Below, one piece after another: positions 36,640 through 44,825 of a stretch of DNA of 64,000 nt (position 1 is its first letter; every line of letters starts with the position of its first letter). The notes under the pieces are model-generated. The model made no database searches. It was not told the DNA's origin and saw only the letters and a list, made by a program, of their open reading frames with translations. The position numbers and the translations under genes were made by a program. This DNA comes from Paenibacillus eucommiae (GTDB lineage: Bacteria > Bacillota > Bacilli > Paenibacillales > NBRC-103111), in the NCBI RefSeq assembly GCF_017874215.1, contig NZ_JAGGLB010000002.1:372001-436000 (forward strand), written 5' to 3'.

Positions 36640-37752
36640 ATGAGTAAAAAGAAAATTTTCGGACTGATTCTTGCAGCAGTGATTGTCATTGGGATTAGCA
36701 GTACCTTGTATATCATGAGTCATAATGTATCTTCTGGTAATAATCAGGCCAACCTGGAACCCGCAATGACAATGCTTGAGTTCAAGGTCACCAAAGAAGA
36801 TTTGGTCAGCACCCTGGAAGTTAAAGGAAAATCCTCTTACCAAAAAGAAACGAGAATCTACGCGCCTTTCAATGCCGCCGTGCTTAAATGGAATGTGACA
36901 GAAGGTGCTCAAGTCAAAAAAGGGGAGCCGCTGTTCGAGCTCGACGCGGAGTCTCTCAAAAGCGAGATCGCAGCCATCCAGGCCAGCCAAAAAAAGCAAA
37001 GCCTGGAAGCTTCGCTTGAGAAATTTACGGCTACAGCCAAAGCTGTGCAGGAAGGCCAAAATGATTTAGCGATAAGTGAACAAGATTCCCGTCAGCGTTA
37101 TACGGATGCGGAGCGCAGTAAAATTGAGAAGCAGCTCAATGATCTGACGAAGGAAGCCACATCTGAATCACTTGCACTCTCCTTGAAGCAAAAGCAATCT
37201 AAGGTGTCGCAGGCACTCTTCAACTCACCGGAGGATGGTATATTTCTATATGATGACTCTTCCAAAATACCACAACTACTGCAGGAGAATGAGCGAATTG
37301 GTAAAATTGTTGATTTGACCAAGCTTCAACTGGTGTGTACAATTGGAGAGTTTGATATATTTCATATTCAAGCTGGTATGGCGGTTCAGGTGAAAGTAGA
37401 TGCAATGAAGAATACGAAGCTGCAAGGAAAAGTAGAGAAAGTATCTAAATTTGCCAAGTCCGGCAGTGATCAAGGCACTGGGGCCGCACAGTTCGAGGTG
37501 ATCATATCTCTTGAGCCCCATGAGAAGCTGATTGCTGGATTAAGCCTAACAGGATCTATTGAAACGGAGAAAAAAAACAATGCGGTTGTTGTGCCAACTT
37601 TGGCTGTCCAGCGTGAAAATGAATCCTATTTCGTCATGCTGCAGACCCCTCAAGGCACAGAAAAGCGAGTGATCGAAATCGGTATGGAAACAGCCGAGAA
37701 AACAGAAGTGATCAAAGGACTTGCTGAAGGAGACACCGTCGTACTGCAATAA
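36640..37752 (+). CDS. HlyD/MacA-type membrane fusion protein
   Basis: 370 aa from the ATG at 36640 (AGGAG ten bases upstream); the frame is open from 36619. N-terminal membrane helix (IFGLILAAVIVIGISSTLYI), then a lipoyl-like half (APFNAAVLKWNVTEGAQVKK), a helical hairpin rich in Gln/Ser/Lys, and the barrel domains. It is the third member of the ABC exporter. In Gram-positives such proteins link the permease to its extracellular side. Confidence 0.87.
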   Translation: MSKKKIFGLILAAVIVIGISSTLYIMSHNVSSGNNQANLEPAMTMLEFKVTKEDLVSTLEVKGKSSYQKETRIYAPFNAAVLKWNVTEGAQVKKGEPLFELDAESLKSEIAAIQASQKKQSLEASLEKFTATAKAVQEGQNDLAISEQDSRQRYTDAERSKIEKQLNDLTKEATSESLALSLKQKQSKVSQALFNSPEDGIFLYDDSSKIPQLLQENERIGKIVDLTKLQLVCTIGEFDIFHIQAGMAVQVKVDAMKNTKLQGKVEKVSKFAKSGSDQGTGAAQFEVIISLEPHEKLIAGLSLTGSIETEKKNNAVVVPTLAVQRENESYFVMLQTPQGTEKRVIEIGMETAEKTEVIKGLAEGDTVVLQ

Positions 37753-37782
37753 GAACATATCTTGTAAAGGCAGGTAGTTAAC

Positions 37783-38433
37783 ATGATACATTATGAAACT
37801 GTAAAAGAAATTATTCAGGGAAGACGAAGCATTCGCCGGTTTACTGAGCAAGATGTCTCCATTGAAGATATCAAAGAGATTATTGATTGCGCCAGATATG
37901 CGCCAAGCGATACAAATTCACAGACTTGGCAGTTTATAGCGGTTATGAACAAGGAGAAAATAAAAGAGATCGAACGACTTACCTGGGAACAGCTCCATCT
38001 CCGGGCTGCCGCGGCAGAGGAGAAAGGATTAAACAAGGAAGCACGGCTCCTGACCAAATCCTTCGGTCCTTATGCCACAGCTTTCTCCAATGCCCCTGTG
38101 TTAATTGTGTGTCTCGCTACTCCTTATACCTCCAAGTTCAGGGATAAGATTTTTGATCCGATCAACTTTGTAGAGGAAGCAGTGTGGGCAGAAGAAGGCA
38201 TCAAAAGCTCGTGTCTGGCTTCGCAAAACCTTATGCTGGCTGCTCATGCCAAAGGACTTGCAACTTGCCCGATGACAGGCCCTGTTCTGCTGGCCCAGGA
38301 TCAGCTTAGAGAATACCTCAATATCCCTGCTGAGGAACAGATTAATATGGTCATATCACTTGGCCATCCTGCAGAGATTCCGGGCAAGCTTCCGCGCAAG
38401 GAAGTCGATGAAGTACTGCGGATTGTCCAATAG
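37783..38433 (+). CDS. Nitroreductase family protein
   Basis: 216 aa FMN-dependent fold. Start GRRSIRRFTEQDVSIEDIKEI and DCARYAPSDTNSQTWQF contain the usual FMN contacts (RRSIR, PS...Q.W), and EEGIKSSCLASQNLMLAAHA with LGHPAE complete the pattern. It reduces nitro compounds, quinones or similar with NAD(P)H. It begins 30 bases after the fusion protein and may belong to the same operon. Element A copy 2 starts 14 bases behind its stop. Confidence 0.88.
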   Translation: MIHYETVKEIIQGRRSIRRFTEQDVSIEDIKEIIDCARYAPSDTNSQTWQFIAVMNKEKIKEIERLTWEQLHLRAAAAEEKGLNKEARLLTKSFGPYATAFSNAPVLIVCLATPYTSKFRDKIFDPINFVEEAVWAEEGIKSSCLASQNLMLAAHAKGLATCPMTGPVLLAQDQLREYLNIPAEEQINMVISLGHPAEIPGKLPRKEVDEVLRIVQ

Positions 38434-38447
38434 GCATGAGATGAAAC

Positions 38448-38672
38448 CTTGCGGCGTCCTTTGAGTGACTTGTTCTTGACTTGGGTGCGTTGCGGAGGGA
38501 AGGACTGTGGGCTCCAACCGCTGTTAAAGATTTGTTCCATGAATGGAATGGATGTAGGGGTTGGAACAAATCTTTAAAGGCGGACGCTATCACTTTTCCA
38601 CCCACAGTCCTTCCCTCTCTCAGCTACTTACTGTAGAACACGGCTACCTCAAACGGACAGCCAGCAAGGTTT
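38448..38672 (+). repeat. Element A copy 2 (most complete)
   Basis: About 225 bp. Outer arms 38495-38511 and 38601-38617 pair perfectly over 17 bp (GAGGGAAGGACTGTGGG). Inner arms 38524-38538 and 38563-38577 pair perfectly over 15 bp (TTAAAGATTTGTTCC), flanked by CCGC and GCGG. It reads in the same direction as the nitroreductase gene. Confidence 0.92.
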
Positions 38673-38684
38673 TTTCTCTTGGCT

Positions 38685-38905
38685 GGAGGAGATGACTAGC
38701 GGTCTCAGGCTCAGACGTTGACTCGGGCGCTGGGGTTTGGATGAGGACTGAGTGAAGCTGAGATAAGCTGCTTGGAGCGGCTATGATCTGCTTGGACCTA
38801 CTCTGTGCCGCTAGGGCAGCTAGGATTTGCTGGGATCTGTTTGCATCTACTTGGACCGACCTGCTCGGTGCCGCTAGGACAGCTAGGATTTGCTAGCAAC
38901 TGCTA
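38685..38905 (+). repeat. Linker region with internal 63-bp duplication
   Basis: Starts with GGAGGAGATGACTAGCG, related to the linkers at 15.8 and 62.2 kb. It then holds an imperfect direct repeat: GTGCCGCTAGG-R-CAGCTAGG at 38805 and again at 38868, each followed by ATTTGCT. No gene is credible here. Confidence 0.65.
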
Positions 38906-39093
38906 TTTTAACGATGTTTTTCATCGTTAAAAGCACTGGTCGCCATCAAATACTTATTTTAACGATGAACATCGTTAAAATCCCTTTTATCCACCCACAG
39001 AGGCCATCCGTGCTCATATAACGATGAAAAACATCATTAAAGTGGCTGTTTGACATGGACACACATGCTTTAATGATGAAAAACATCGTTAAA
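38906..39093. repeat. Element B array, locus 3 (four palindromes)
   Basis: Units at 38906-38932 (T5 loop), 38956-38980 (no A5 loop), 39017-39041 and 39069-39093. The first two spacers match those of locus 2. Together with copy 2 of element A and the linker, this 650-bp block fills the convergent gap. Confidence 0.82.
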
Positions 39094-39157
39094 TGACGTA
39101 CCGTTCATTTCTCAGGAGGCGGGCTGCTGCTAAATACGTTCTTATAATGAATAGTTA

Positions 39158-39199
39158 AAAAACCGTCTGGATCATCGCGATGATCCAGACGGTTTTTTT
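39158..39199. terminator. Perfect bidirectional terminator before MMPL gene end
   Basis: AAACCGTCTGGATCATCG is followed directly by its exact complement, with A and T runs on the two sides. It should stop both the nitroreductase-A-B transcript and the MMPL transcript. Confidence 0.93.
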
Positions 39200-39220
39200 C
39201 TATCTTTCGTTTATCATCTT

Positions 39221-41467
39221 TTAGTTGGCTTTTGCAGCTTTTCCAGCCTCTGCAGGCTTCTCTGGCAGCGGCTTTATTTGTCCGGGCCAGAAGGACCATT
39301 TACCAAGCAGCAGCGTAATAGACGGCACCAGGAACGGTCTCACAACGAAGGTGTCCAAAAGCACTCCGATCGCACAAATGACACCAAATTGAACGAGAAC
39401 TTGAATGGGCAGTGTAGCCAGCACGGCAAATGTACCTGCCAGAATAAGCCCGGCAGAAGTAATAACACTGCTCGTTTGGCTGACTCCCAAGCGAATCGCT
39501 TCGCGTAGAGGTCGAAGGTTGCGTTCCTGCCAAATACTGGATACCATAAAGATATTATAGTCTTCGCCAAGAGCGACTAGGAATACGAAAGCATACAGTG
39601 GAATAAGTCCTTGTATAGCTGTAGTATCCATGAAATAATGCAAAATCAACCAGCCTGCGCCAAGTGCCGAAAAATATGACAAGAGAACTGTGGCAATTAA
39701 ATAGAGGGTGGCTATGATGGAACGTAAGTAAATGAGCAGCAGCAGCGCTATCACAGTAATTACAACCGGGATCACAATTTTTGTATCCCGCTCTACTACC
39801 TTTTTCGTATCGTATTGTGTAGCCGTCTCTCCACCTATCCATACTTTTGGCTCAGCAATTCCTGCTGCTTTCAAAGATTGCTCCGCAGCAGAGCGAATGT
39901 CAGGTATATGGCCAATGGAACCAATATCATAAGGATCTGATGAGAGAATAACATCAAATGCTTGCAGTTGCTTGTTCTCTATTCCTTCTGTTGGATCGGA
40001 AACCGATTCAACATAGGGCAAGCTTTCCAGAGCGGCCTTTACTCCATCAGCCTTGCTTTCGTTATCAACCATCACCTTCACTGGAGCCAGTGTGCCGGGT
40101 GAATAATGATCTGAAAGAAGGGTGAAGCCCTCGCGCGAAGGCATACTAGCCGGGAAAGATTCAAGCAAATTGTACGTAAATTTTATTTGTGGAGCAAATG
40201 CAGCTAATCCTATGAGGACGATCAGGCTGCTAACGAGCACAGTCCGTGGTTTTTCTGTGACGATCCGTCCTAATCCTGCACTCATAGAGCCGATTGATTT
40301 TTGCTGACGCAGCTTTTTGCCTTTACGGGCTTCTTTCTCTGCCAGCATTTCAGGTGTTAACGGTACAAAAGGGAAAAAGGAGGCGCGTCCTACTATAGCA
40401 AGAATCGCAGGGACCAACGTCAAGCTGGCTAACACCATAATAAAAATAGCGATGCTAAATGGAATGGCAAAGCGATAGTTGGAGCCGTACTGGGCAAACA
40501 GTAATCCTAATAAGGCCACAATGACAGTCAACCCGCTCATACCGATAGCTCCTGCTGATCCTCCAAGCGATTCACGCAGCGCACGATGCTTATCTTTAAC
40601 TTCCAGCAGCACCTGCCGGTAACGGGCCACGAAAAACAAGCAATAATCAGTTCCTGCGCCAAAAAGCAGCACTGTCATAATCGAAATAATCTGGGCATCT
40701 ACTACAATCAAGCCTTGCTGGGCCATTAAACCAAGCACAGGAGAAATAATACCGTAGGCAAAGCCAACACCGACTAAGGGGACAAGGGCTAGAATTGGCG
40801 AACGGTATAACAGTATTAAAAGCACCAATACCAGCAAGACTGTAGCAGCCAGTAGTGCAAAATCAGCTCCTTTAAAAAGCGCTGTTGCATCCGTTTGAAT
40901 GCCTACAGGTCCGGTTACGCGGGCATGAAGAACATCATCATTCAGATTTGCCGTTGAGAAAGGATCTGCGCCTACTGCAGATTTGGTTATATCTTTGAGC
41001 TTGTCGATATTTTGGTTGAGTACATCCGTTTCTGTTGCTTCCATAAAGGTAACTGGAAGAACCAGAGTCGTCCCATCGTTAGAGATAACGCCTTTTACAG
41101 CTGGCAGTGGCATTTGATCCAGTGGGAGTATGCCTGTTTGAGATTCAAGCGGTGAATCCTGCAGTTGCTTGGCTACATTTTGTACAGCTGTAATATCCTC
41201 ATCCTGCAGGCCCCCTGCGCGGTACCATACCACAAGAGCGGGCACTCCTTCACTGCTTGGAAATTGTTCCTTCTGGATTTTCGCTGCCATCAATGAGAGC
41301 GCATCGTCCGGAAGCTTCTGAGCCGCATTATTTTCTTGAGAATTGACGCCCGGCCATACGGCGGACAGCAGTCCAGTTAACAATATCCATGTGAAAAGCG
41401 TGACCCACTTACTTCGACGACCGGCAACAATCCCACCCAGCCTTTCAAACAACGAATGATTATGCAT
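39221..41467 (-). CDS. MMPL-family RND exporter (YdfJ-like)
   Basis: 748 aa, twelve membrane helices in two similar halves (1+5 and 1+5). Family motifs: LFGAGTDYCLFFVARYR in the first half and VALGEDYNIFMVSSIWQE in the second, both carrying the Asp that lies in the proton path. Two large external domains lie at about 40-190 and 440-560. AAAGGAGAG precedes the ATG. MMPL proteins export lipids or drugs. An AT-rich, partly palindromic stretch (GGTTAATTAATCAA) about 70 bases upstream could bind a regulator. Confidence 0.9.
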   Translation of the reverse strand: MHNHSLFERLGGIVAGRRSKWVTLFTWILLTGLLSAVWPGVNSQENNAAQKLPDDALSLMAAKIQKEQFPSSEGVPALVVWYRAGGLQDEDITAVQNVAKQLQDSPLESQTGILPLDQMPLPAVKGVISNDGTTLVLPVTFMEATETDVLNQNIDKLKDITKSAVGADPFSTANLNDDVLHARVTGPVGIQTDATALFKGADFALLAATVLLVLVLLILLYRSPILALVPLVGVGFAYGIISPVLGLMAQQGLIVVDAQIISIMTVLLFGAGTDYCLFFVARYRQVLLEVKDKHRALRESLGGSAGAIGMSGLTVIVALLGLLFAQYGSNYRFAIPFSIAIFIMVLASLTLVPAILAIVGRASFFPFVPLTPEMLAEKEARKGKKLRQQKSIGSMSAGLGRIVTEKPRTVLVSSLIVLIGLAAFAPQIKFTYNLLESFPASMPSREGFTLLSDHYSPGTLAPVKVMVDNESKADGVKAALESLPYVESVSDPTEGIENKQLQAFDVILSSDPYDIGSIGHIPDIRSAAEQSLKAAGIAEPKVWIGGETATQYDTKKVVERDTKIVIPVVITVIALLLLIYLRSIIATLYLIATVLLSYFSALGAGWLILHYFMDTTAIQGLIPLYAFVFLVALGEDYNIFMVSSIWQERNLRPLREAIRLGVSQTSSVITSAGLILAGTFAVLATLPIQVLVQFGVICAIGVLLDTFVVRPFLVPSITLLLGKWSFWPGQIKPLPEKPAEAGKAAKAN

Positions 41468-41642
41468 CTCTACTCTCCTTTGAACTTGTATGAATTGTTA
41501 TCTTCGATTCTTATTTAATTATATATACCAGAAGGTTAATTAATCAATCATTTATTTTTATGTCATAGTTTACTACATTTTGGGAAAGTTATGCCACTTG
41601 TCCTCCCCATTGAAAACTGCAGGAAATAGCAAGAGCAGATGC

Positions 41643-41692
41643 AAAAAAAAAGCCTCTACCTCCTTAAACAAGGACAGTAAAGGCTTCTTATT
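41643..41692 (-). terminator. Terminator downstream of yebC and element A copy 3
   Basis: On the minus strand AAGCCTTTACTGTCCTT pairs with AAGGAGGTAGAGGCTT, then T9. Its place implies that the yebC transcript runs through element A before ending here. Confidence 0.78.
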
Positions 41693-41784
41693 TTCACGAG
41701 CTTAAGCACACATTTTTTCAATGGTATAGCAGCTCTGGATCATGCACCAGTTCCCGTTAGGGAATTCCCTCTATCCAAGTGAAA

Positions 41785-42009
41785 ACCTTGTTGGCTATCC
41801 GTTTGAGAATGGCTTGTTCTGCAGTAAGTAGCTGAAAGAGGGAAGGACTGTGGGTGGAAAAGCGATAGCGTCCGCCTTTAAAGATTTGTTCCACCCCCTA
41901 CATCCATTCCATTCATGGGAACAAATCTTTAACAGCGGTTGGAGCCCGCAGTCCTTCCCTCCGTAACGCACCCAAGTCAAGAACAAGCTCATCAAAGGAA
42001 GCCGCAAGA
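41785..42009 (-). repeat. Element A copy 3
   Basis: About 225 bp, reverse orientation to copy 2 and about 90 percent alike by eye. It begins 14 bases after the yebC stop and reads in the yebC direction. Outer and inner arms are intact apart from one A-C mismatch in the outer arm. Confidence 0.92.
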
Positions 42010-42023
42010 CGTTTTTCTTCCCC

Positions 42024-42764
42024 TTATCCGACTCTCTCCATCTCTTCTTCGCTAATGTCAAAATTAGCAAACACATCCTGCACATCATCGTTATCCTGGA
42101 ATGAATCCATCATTTTCAGCAGCTTTTCGGCATGTTCGCCTTCTACCTGAACTGTATTTTGCGGGATCCAGCGCACGGCCGCTGATGAGAAGCGAAGGCT
42201 TTGCTGCTCCAGTGCATTTTTCACAGTCTCTAATTCATGCGGGTGTGTAATAATTTCGAAGTTGTCTTCGGATGTGACAAGATCCTCGGCACCAGCATCC
42301 AGCACCTGAAGCATCAGGTCGTCTTCTTCCATTTCGAATTCTTCACGATCGACTACAAGGACTCCCTTTTCGTCAAACATGTAGGCAACACAGCCTGATT
42401 CGCCCATATTTCCGCCACGTTTGTTAAAGGTGGATCTGACATCTGCTGCAGTCCGGTTACGGTTATCCGTCAAGCATTTCACCATAATCGCTACACCGCC
42501 AGGCCCATATCCTTCATAAATGATTTCTTCATATTCAACTTCGTCGCCGCCGCCAGTAGCTTTCTTGATAGCACGTTCAATATTATCATTGGGCATTTGC
42601 ACCTGACGCGCACTCGTTATCGCTGTTTTTAAGGCAAAGTTTGCATCGGGATTCGGTCCGCCCTTACGTGCAGCGACATAAATCTCCCTGCCAAGCTTTA
42701 CAAATTGGTTATTTTTGGCCTGATCGGCTTTTCCTTTACGATCCTTGAATAATTTAAATTTCAT
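42024..42764 (-). CDS. YebC/PmpR-family protein (YeeI-like)
   Basis: 246 aa. The N-terminus (MKFKLFKDRKGKADQAKNNQ) lacks the usual AGHSKW start of canonical YebC and is closer to the YeeI branch; the rest is typical: KLGREIYVAARKGGPNPDAN, IERAIKKATGGG, YEGYGPGGVAIMV and NRTAADVRS. Family members act as transcription regulators or relieve ribosome stalling at proline runs. GGGGAG precedes the ATG. Single gene. Confidence 0.9.
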   Translation of the reverse strand: MKFKLFKDRKGKADQAKNNQFVKLGREIYVAARKGGPNPDANFALKTAITSARQVQMPNDNIERAIKKATGGGDEVEYEEIIYEGYGPGGVAIMVKCLTDNRNRTAADVRSTFNKRGGNMGESGCVAYMFDEKGVLVVDREEFEMEEDDLMLQVLDAGAEDLVTSEDNFEIITHPHELETVKNALEQQSLRFSSAAVRWIPQNTVQVEGEHAEKLLKMMDSFQDNDDVQDVFANFDISEEEMERVG

Positions 42765-42828
42765 CTTGTTGCCGCTCCCCTATTCATTTTTCTGCTTCTA
42801 TTCTATCATTTGAGCCCACATTTGGTCA

Positions 42829-42870
42829 AAAAAAACAGCCCCGAATATTCGGAGACTGTTTTTTTTGTGC
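42829..42870. terminator. Terminator after the cold-shock gene
   Basis: AAAACAG-CC-CCGAATATTCGG-AG-CTGTTTT with T runs on both strands. Confidence 0.85.
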
Positions 42871-42907
42871 TATGACACACTATTTATAAGTGGTTTATTA
42901 CAAATTC

Positions 42908-43105
42908 TTATAATTTGGTGACATTAGCTGCTTGAGGACCACGGTTACCTTCAGTAATATCGAATTCAACCTCTTGGCCTTCATCTAATGACTTGAATCC
43001 TTCGCCTTGAATAGCGGAGAAATGAACGAAAACATCGTCGCCACCTTCAACTTGAATAAAACCGTAACCTTTTTCTGCGTTAAACCATTTAACATTACCC
43101 TTCAA
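42908..43105 (-). CDS. cspB: Cold-shock protein
   Basis: 65 aa single CSD fold from a TTG start with TAGGAGG eight bases upstream. RNP1 (KGYGFIQV) and RNP2 (DVFVHFSAI) are intact. It binds single-stranded RNA and DNA as an RNA chaperone. Promoter details are not clear. The symbol is a family-level name; which Csp paralogue this is cannot be told. Confidence 0.95.
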   Translation of the reverse strand: MKGNVKWFNAEKGYGFIQVEGGDDVFVHFSAIQGEGFKSLDEGQEVEFDITEGNRGPQAANVTKL

Positions 43106-43209
43106 ATGAACAACCTCCTAAAAATATCACCATCTGTGGCGAATATAGAAATTATATCACTTAAGCCCCTATAAATCAACTTAGAAAACATCATTATAAC
43201 CATTTTTTC

Positions 43210-43926
43210 TTATTCAGGTTTACGAATTTTCATAAAATACTTGGAGTTTGGCAAAAATGGAAGCTCTGTTGTTACCAGTTCGACAAGATTGCCGTCCTGC
43301 TGCAGTGTTTCTAAAAGCTCATCCAAGCGGGAGTACTGCTCTGTACGGAAATTTAGAAGCGGATAAATGAGAACCTCGCCTCCCGATTTACAAATACGCA
43401 GCAGCTCCCCCACTGCTTCAAGATGAAAAGCAAAGTCAAACTGCTCCTCGTATAAAAATAGGAAATGACTGCAAAGCACCAAAGCAAACATTCCCTCTTC
43501 AAAAGGCAGCTCCGGCAGCCTCCCCCTGTGATAACGCAGCGCAGCATCTTCTCGTGCATAATCATCCAGAAACAATTTCAGGCTCTTCTCTCTACCTGCT
43601 TGATGCTGCGCAATATCCCCGTAATATTCCCAGTTATAAAGATGCTGCAGATCTCTCAGCTTTGCCGTTGAAACTTTAATTTCCTGCACTCCATGTTCCT
43701 GAATCTGTTCAACAGATTTGATATACATAGGATCTACAGCCTCTGCCAGAATACCTCTGCTGCATGCTTCCGCTGTAAAGGACGAAGCCCCGCCCGCAAC
43801 ATCGAGAACCCTCTCTCCCTGGTACAAATGCGGCTTTAAAGCAAACATACTCACATATTCCTCAAAGGTTCTGCAGGTCATTGCAACTCCTGATTGCTCG
43901 TAGAAATTTAATTTTTCAATACTCAT
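43210..43926 (-). CDS. SAM-dependent methyltransferase
   Basis: 238 aa class I methyltransferase. The SAM site is GERVLDVAGGASSFTAEA (residues about 37-54), followed by AEAVDPMY with the acidic residue. A long insert (LFLDDYAREDAALRYHRGRL) precedes the motif ALVLCSHFLFLYEEQFDF, which matches a group of Bacillales methyltransferases of unknown substrate. Single gene. Substrate unknown. Confidence 0.8.
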   Translation of the reverse strand: MSIEKLNFYEQSGVAMTCRTFEEYVSMFALKPHLYQGERVLDVAGGASSFTAEACSRGILAEAVDPMYIKSVEQIQEHGVQEIKVSTAKLRDLQHLYNWEYYGDIAQHQAGREKSLKLFLDDYAREDAALRYHRGRLPELPFEEGMFALVLCSHFLFLYEEQFDFAFHLEAVGELLRICKSGGEVLIYPLLNFRTEQYSRLDELLETLQQDGNLVELVTTELPFLPNSKYFMKIRKPE

Positions 43927-44344
43927 CTCATCTCTCCTCTGCTCTGCTCTACGTTCCTCTACTTACCTCAGCTCTTCCTGGCACGCCTGGAAATCTCAAT
44001 TTTGAATATTACTTCTTGCTATTCATTCAGGCTTGGAGGAAGTTTATCACCATTTCATCCTCTTGACAATGATTTCCTTCTTTTCTACGCATAAAAACAA
44101 GAAATAATGCAACGTTATATCGTATCCTGAGGCTTAAGTTGTTGCGGTCGGCATTGGAAACATGTACACTTTAAGCAAGGGATCGTGGAAATCGAACAGG
44201 TTCAAATCGAACGGATGCAGTATTAACCCTATCTTCAACCCCGTCAACTGTCTGTCTGTCCCCAAAATAAAACAAAGCGAGGGAAAAGTTTTGAGCAATC
44301 AGGGATTTAAGAAGCATGTAATTTACAAGAAAGACAAATGGAAC
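43927..44344. other. Gap of about 420 bases without an evident feature
   Basis: A weak open frame (44162 onward) leads into the next small gene but lacks a ribosome site. I see no terminator, repeat or known RNA here. Confidence 0.4.
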
Positions 44345-44536
44345 ATGATGAACGTAGAGGTACAAGGCACGAAAATTATTCTTACCGAAATCACCGACCA
44401 GTGGGGCGAAGAATCTCATACTTTTATAGGCCGTCCGGCCATGATGAATTGGGCTAAGGAGAGATTTTCCAAAGAGCGCTTTACTGGAAGCGAAGAGGAA
44501 TGGGACGCTATCATGCTTGCTTTTAGCGAAGTTTAA
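44345..44536 (+). CDS. Small hypothetical protein (63 aa)
   Basis: The last 63 codons of a longer open frame look coding: MMNVEVQGTKIILTEI, then SHTFIGRPAMMNWAKERF and GSEEEWDAIMLAF. The ribosome site is poor (AGAAAG), so the start could be elsewhere. The content (beta strands, then a helix) suggests a small soluble domain. No family recognised. The TerC riboswitch promoter follows 30 bases later. Confidence 0.5.
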   Translation: MMNVEVQGTKIILTEITDQWGEESHTFIGRPAMMNWAKERFSKERFTGSEEEWDAIMLAFSEV

Positions 44537-44565
44537 GAGCTGGCAAATAGCCATTAACAGCGGTC

Positions 44566-44595
44566 TTGACATTACGCTTGTCCGTTACTTATACT
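44566..44595 (+). promoter_or_regulatory. Sigma-A promoter of the riboswitch-terC unit
   Basis: TTGACA, 18 bases, TATACT; transcription would begin about 20 bases before the riboswitch aptamer. Confidence 0.7.
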
Positions 44596-44611
44596 AAGAA
44601 TAACTTCATAG

Positions 44612-44747
44612 TCGTCACTCCAAAGGGGAGTAGCTAGTAACAGTAAAGTCGTCAATTCGGGTCCATATGGTCCCCGGCTTTATTGGCAGCGTGAAATACG
44701 TTGTTAGCAAGACCTTTGCCAAACATTTTGGTAAGGGTCTTTTTTTG
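44612..44747 (+). promoter_or_regulatory. yybP-ykoY manganese riboswitch with terminator
   Basis: The aptamer contains AAAGGGGAGTAGC, GTCGTCAATTC, GGTCCCCGGCTTTATTGGCAG and ends GCAAGACC, the pattern of the yybP-ykoY class that binds Mn2+. An intrinsic terminator follows directly (AGACCTTTGCCAAA pairing with TTTGGTAAGGGTCT, then T7; 44709-44747), so Mn2+ binding would switch on read-through into terC. Confidence 0.88.
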
Positions 44748-44825
44748 ATTCGAAAAAAGCCTTTACCTATGCCCGGTGACAGGCTTTTTCAGGCTTCAAC
44801 CCCAAAAACAAAGGAGCGGATACGT

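Noticed and set aside
38906..39093. Element B arrays as a CRISPR array
   Set aside because: Units are perfect short palindromes of variable length, only two to four per locus, partly with the same spacers at different loci, and no cas genes are present.
41838..41870. GGGTGG-like stretch in element A copy 3 as a T-box
   Set aside because: The TGGNACCGCG core and specifier stem are absent, and the sequence lies behind, not before, a gene.
41795..42088. Open frames running through element A (also 9384-9779 minus and 38301-38605 minus)
   Set aside because: They have no ribosome site, differ in frame between copies, and merely cross the repeat and neighbouring gene ends.
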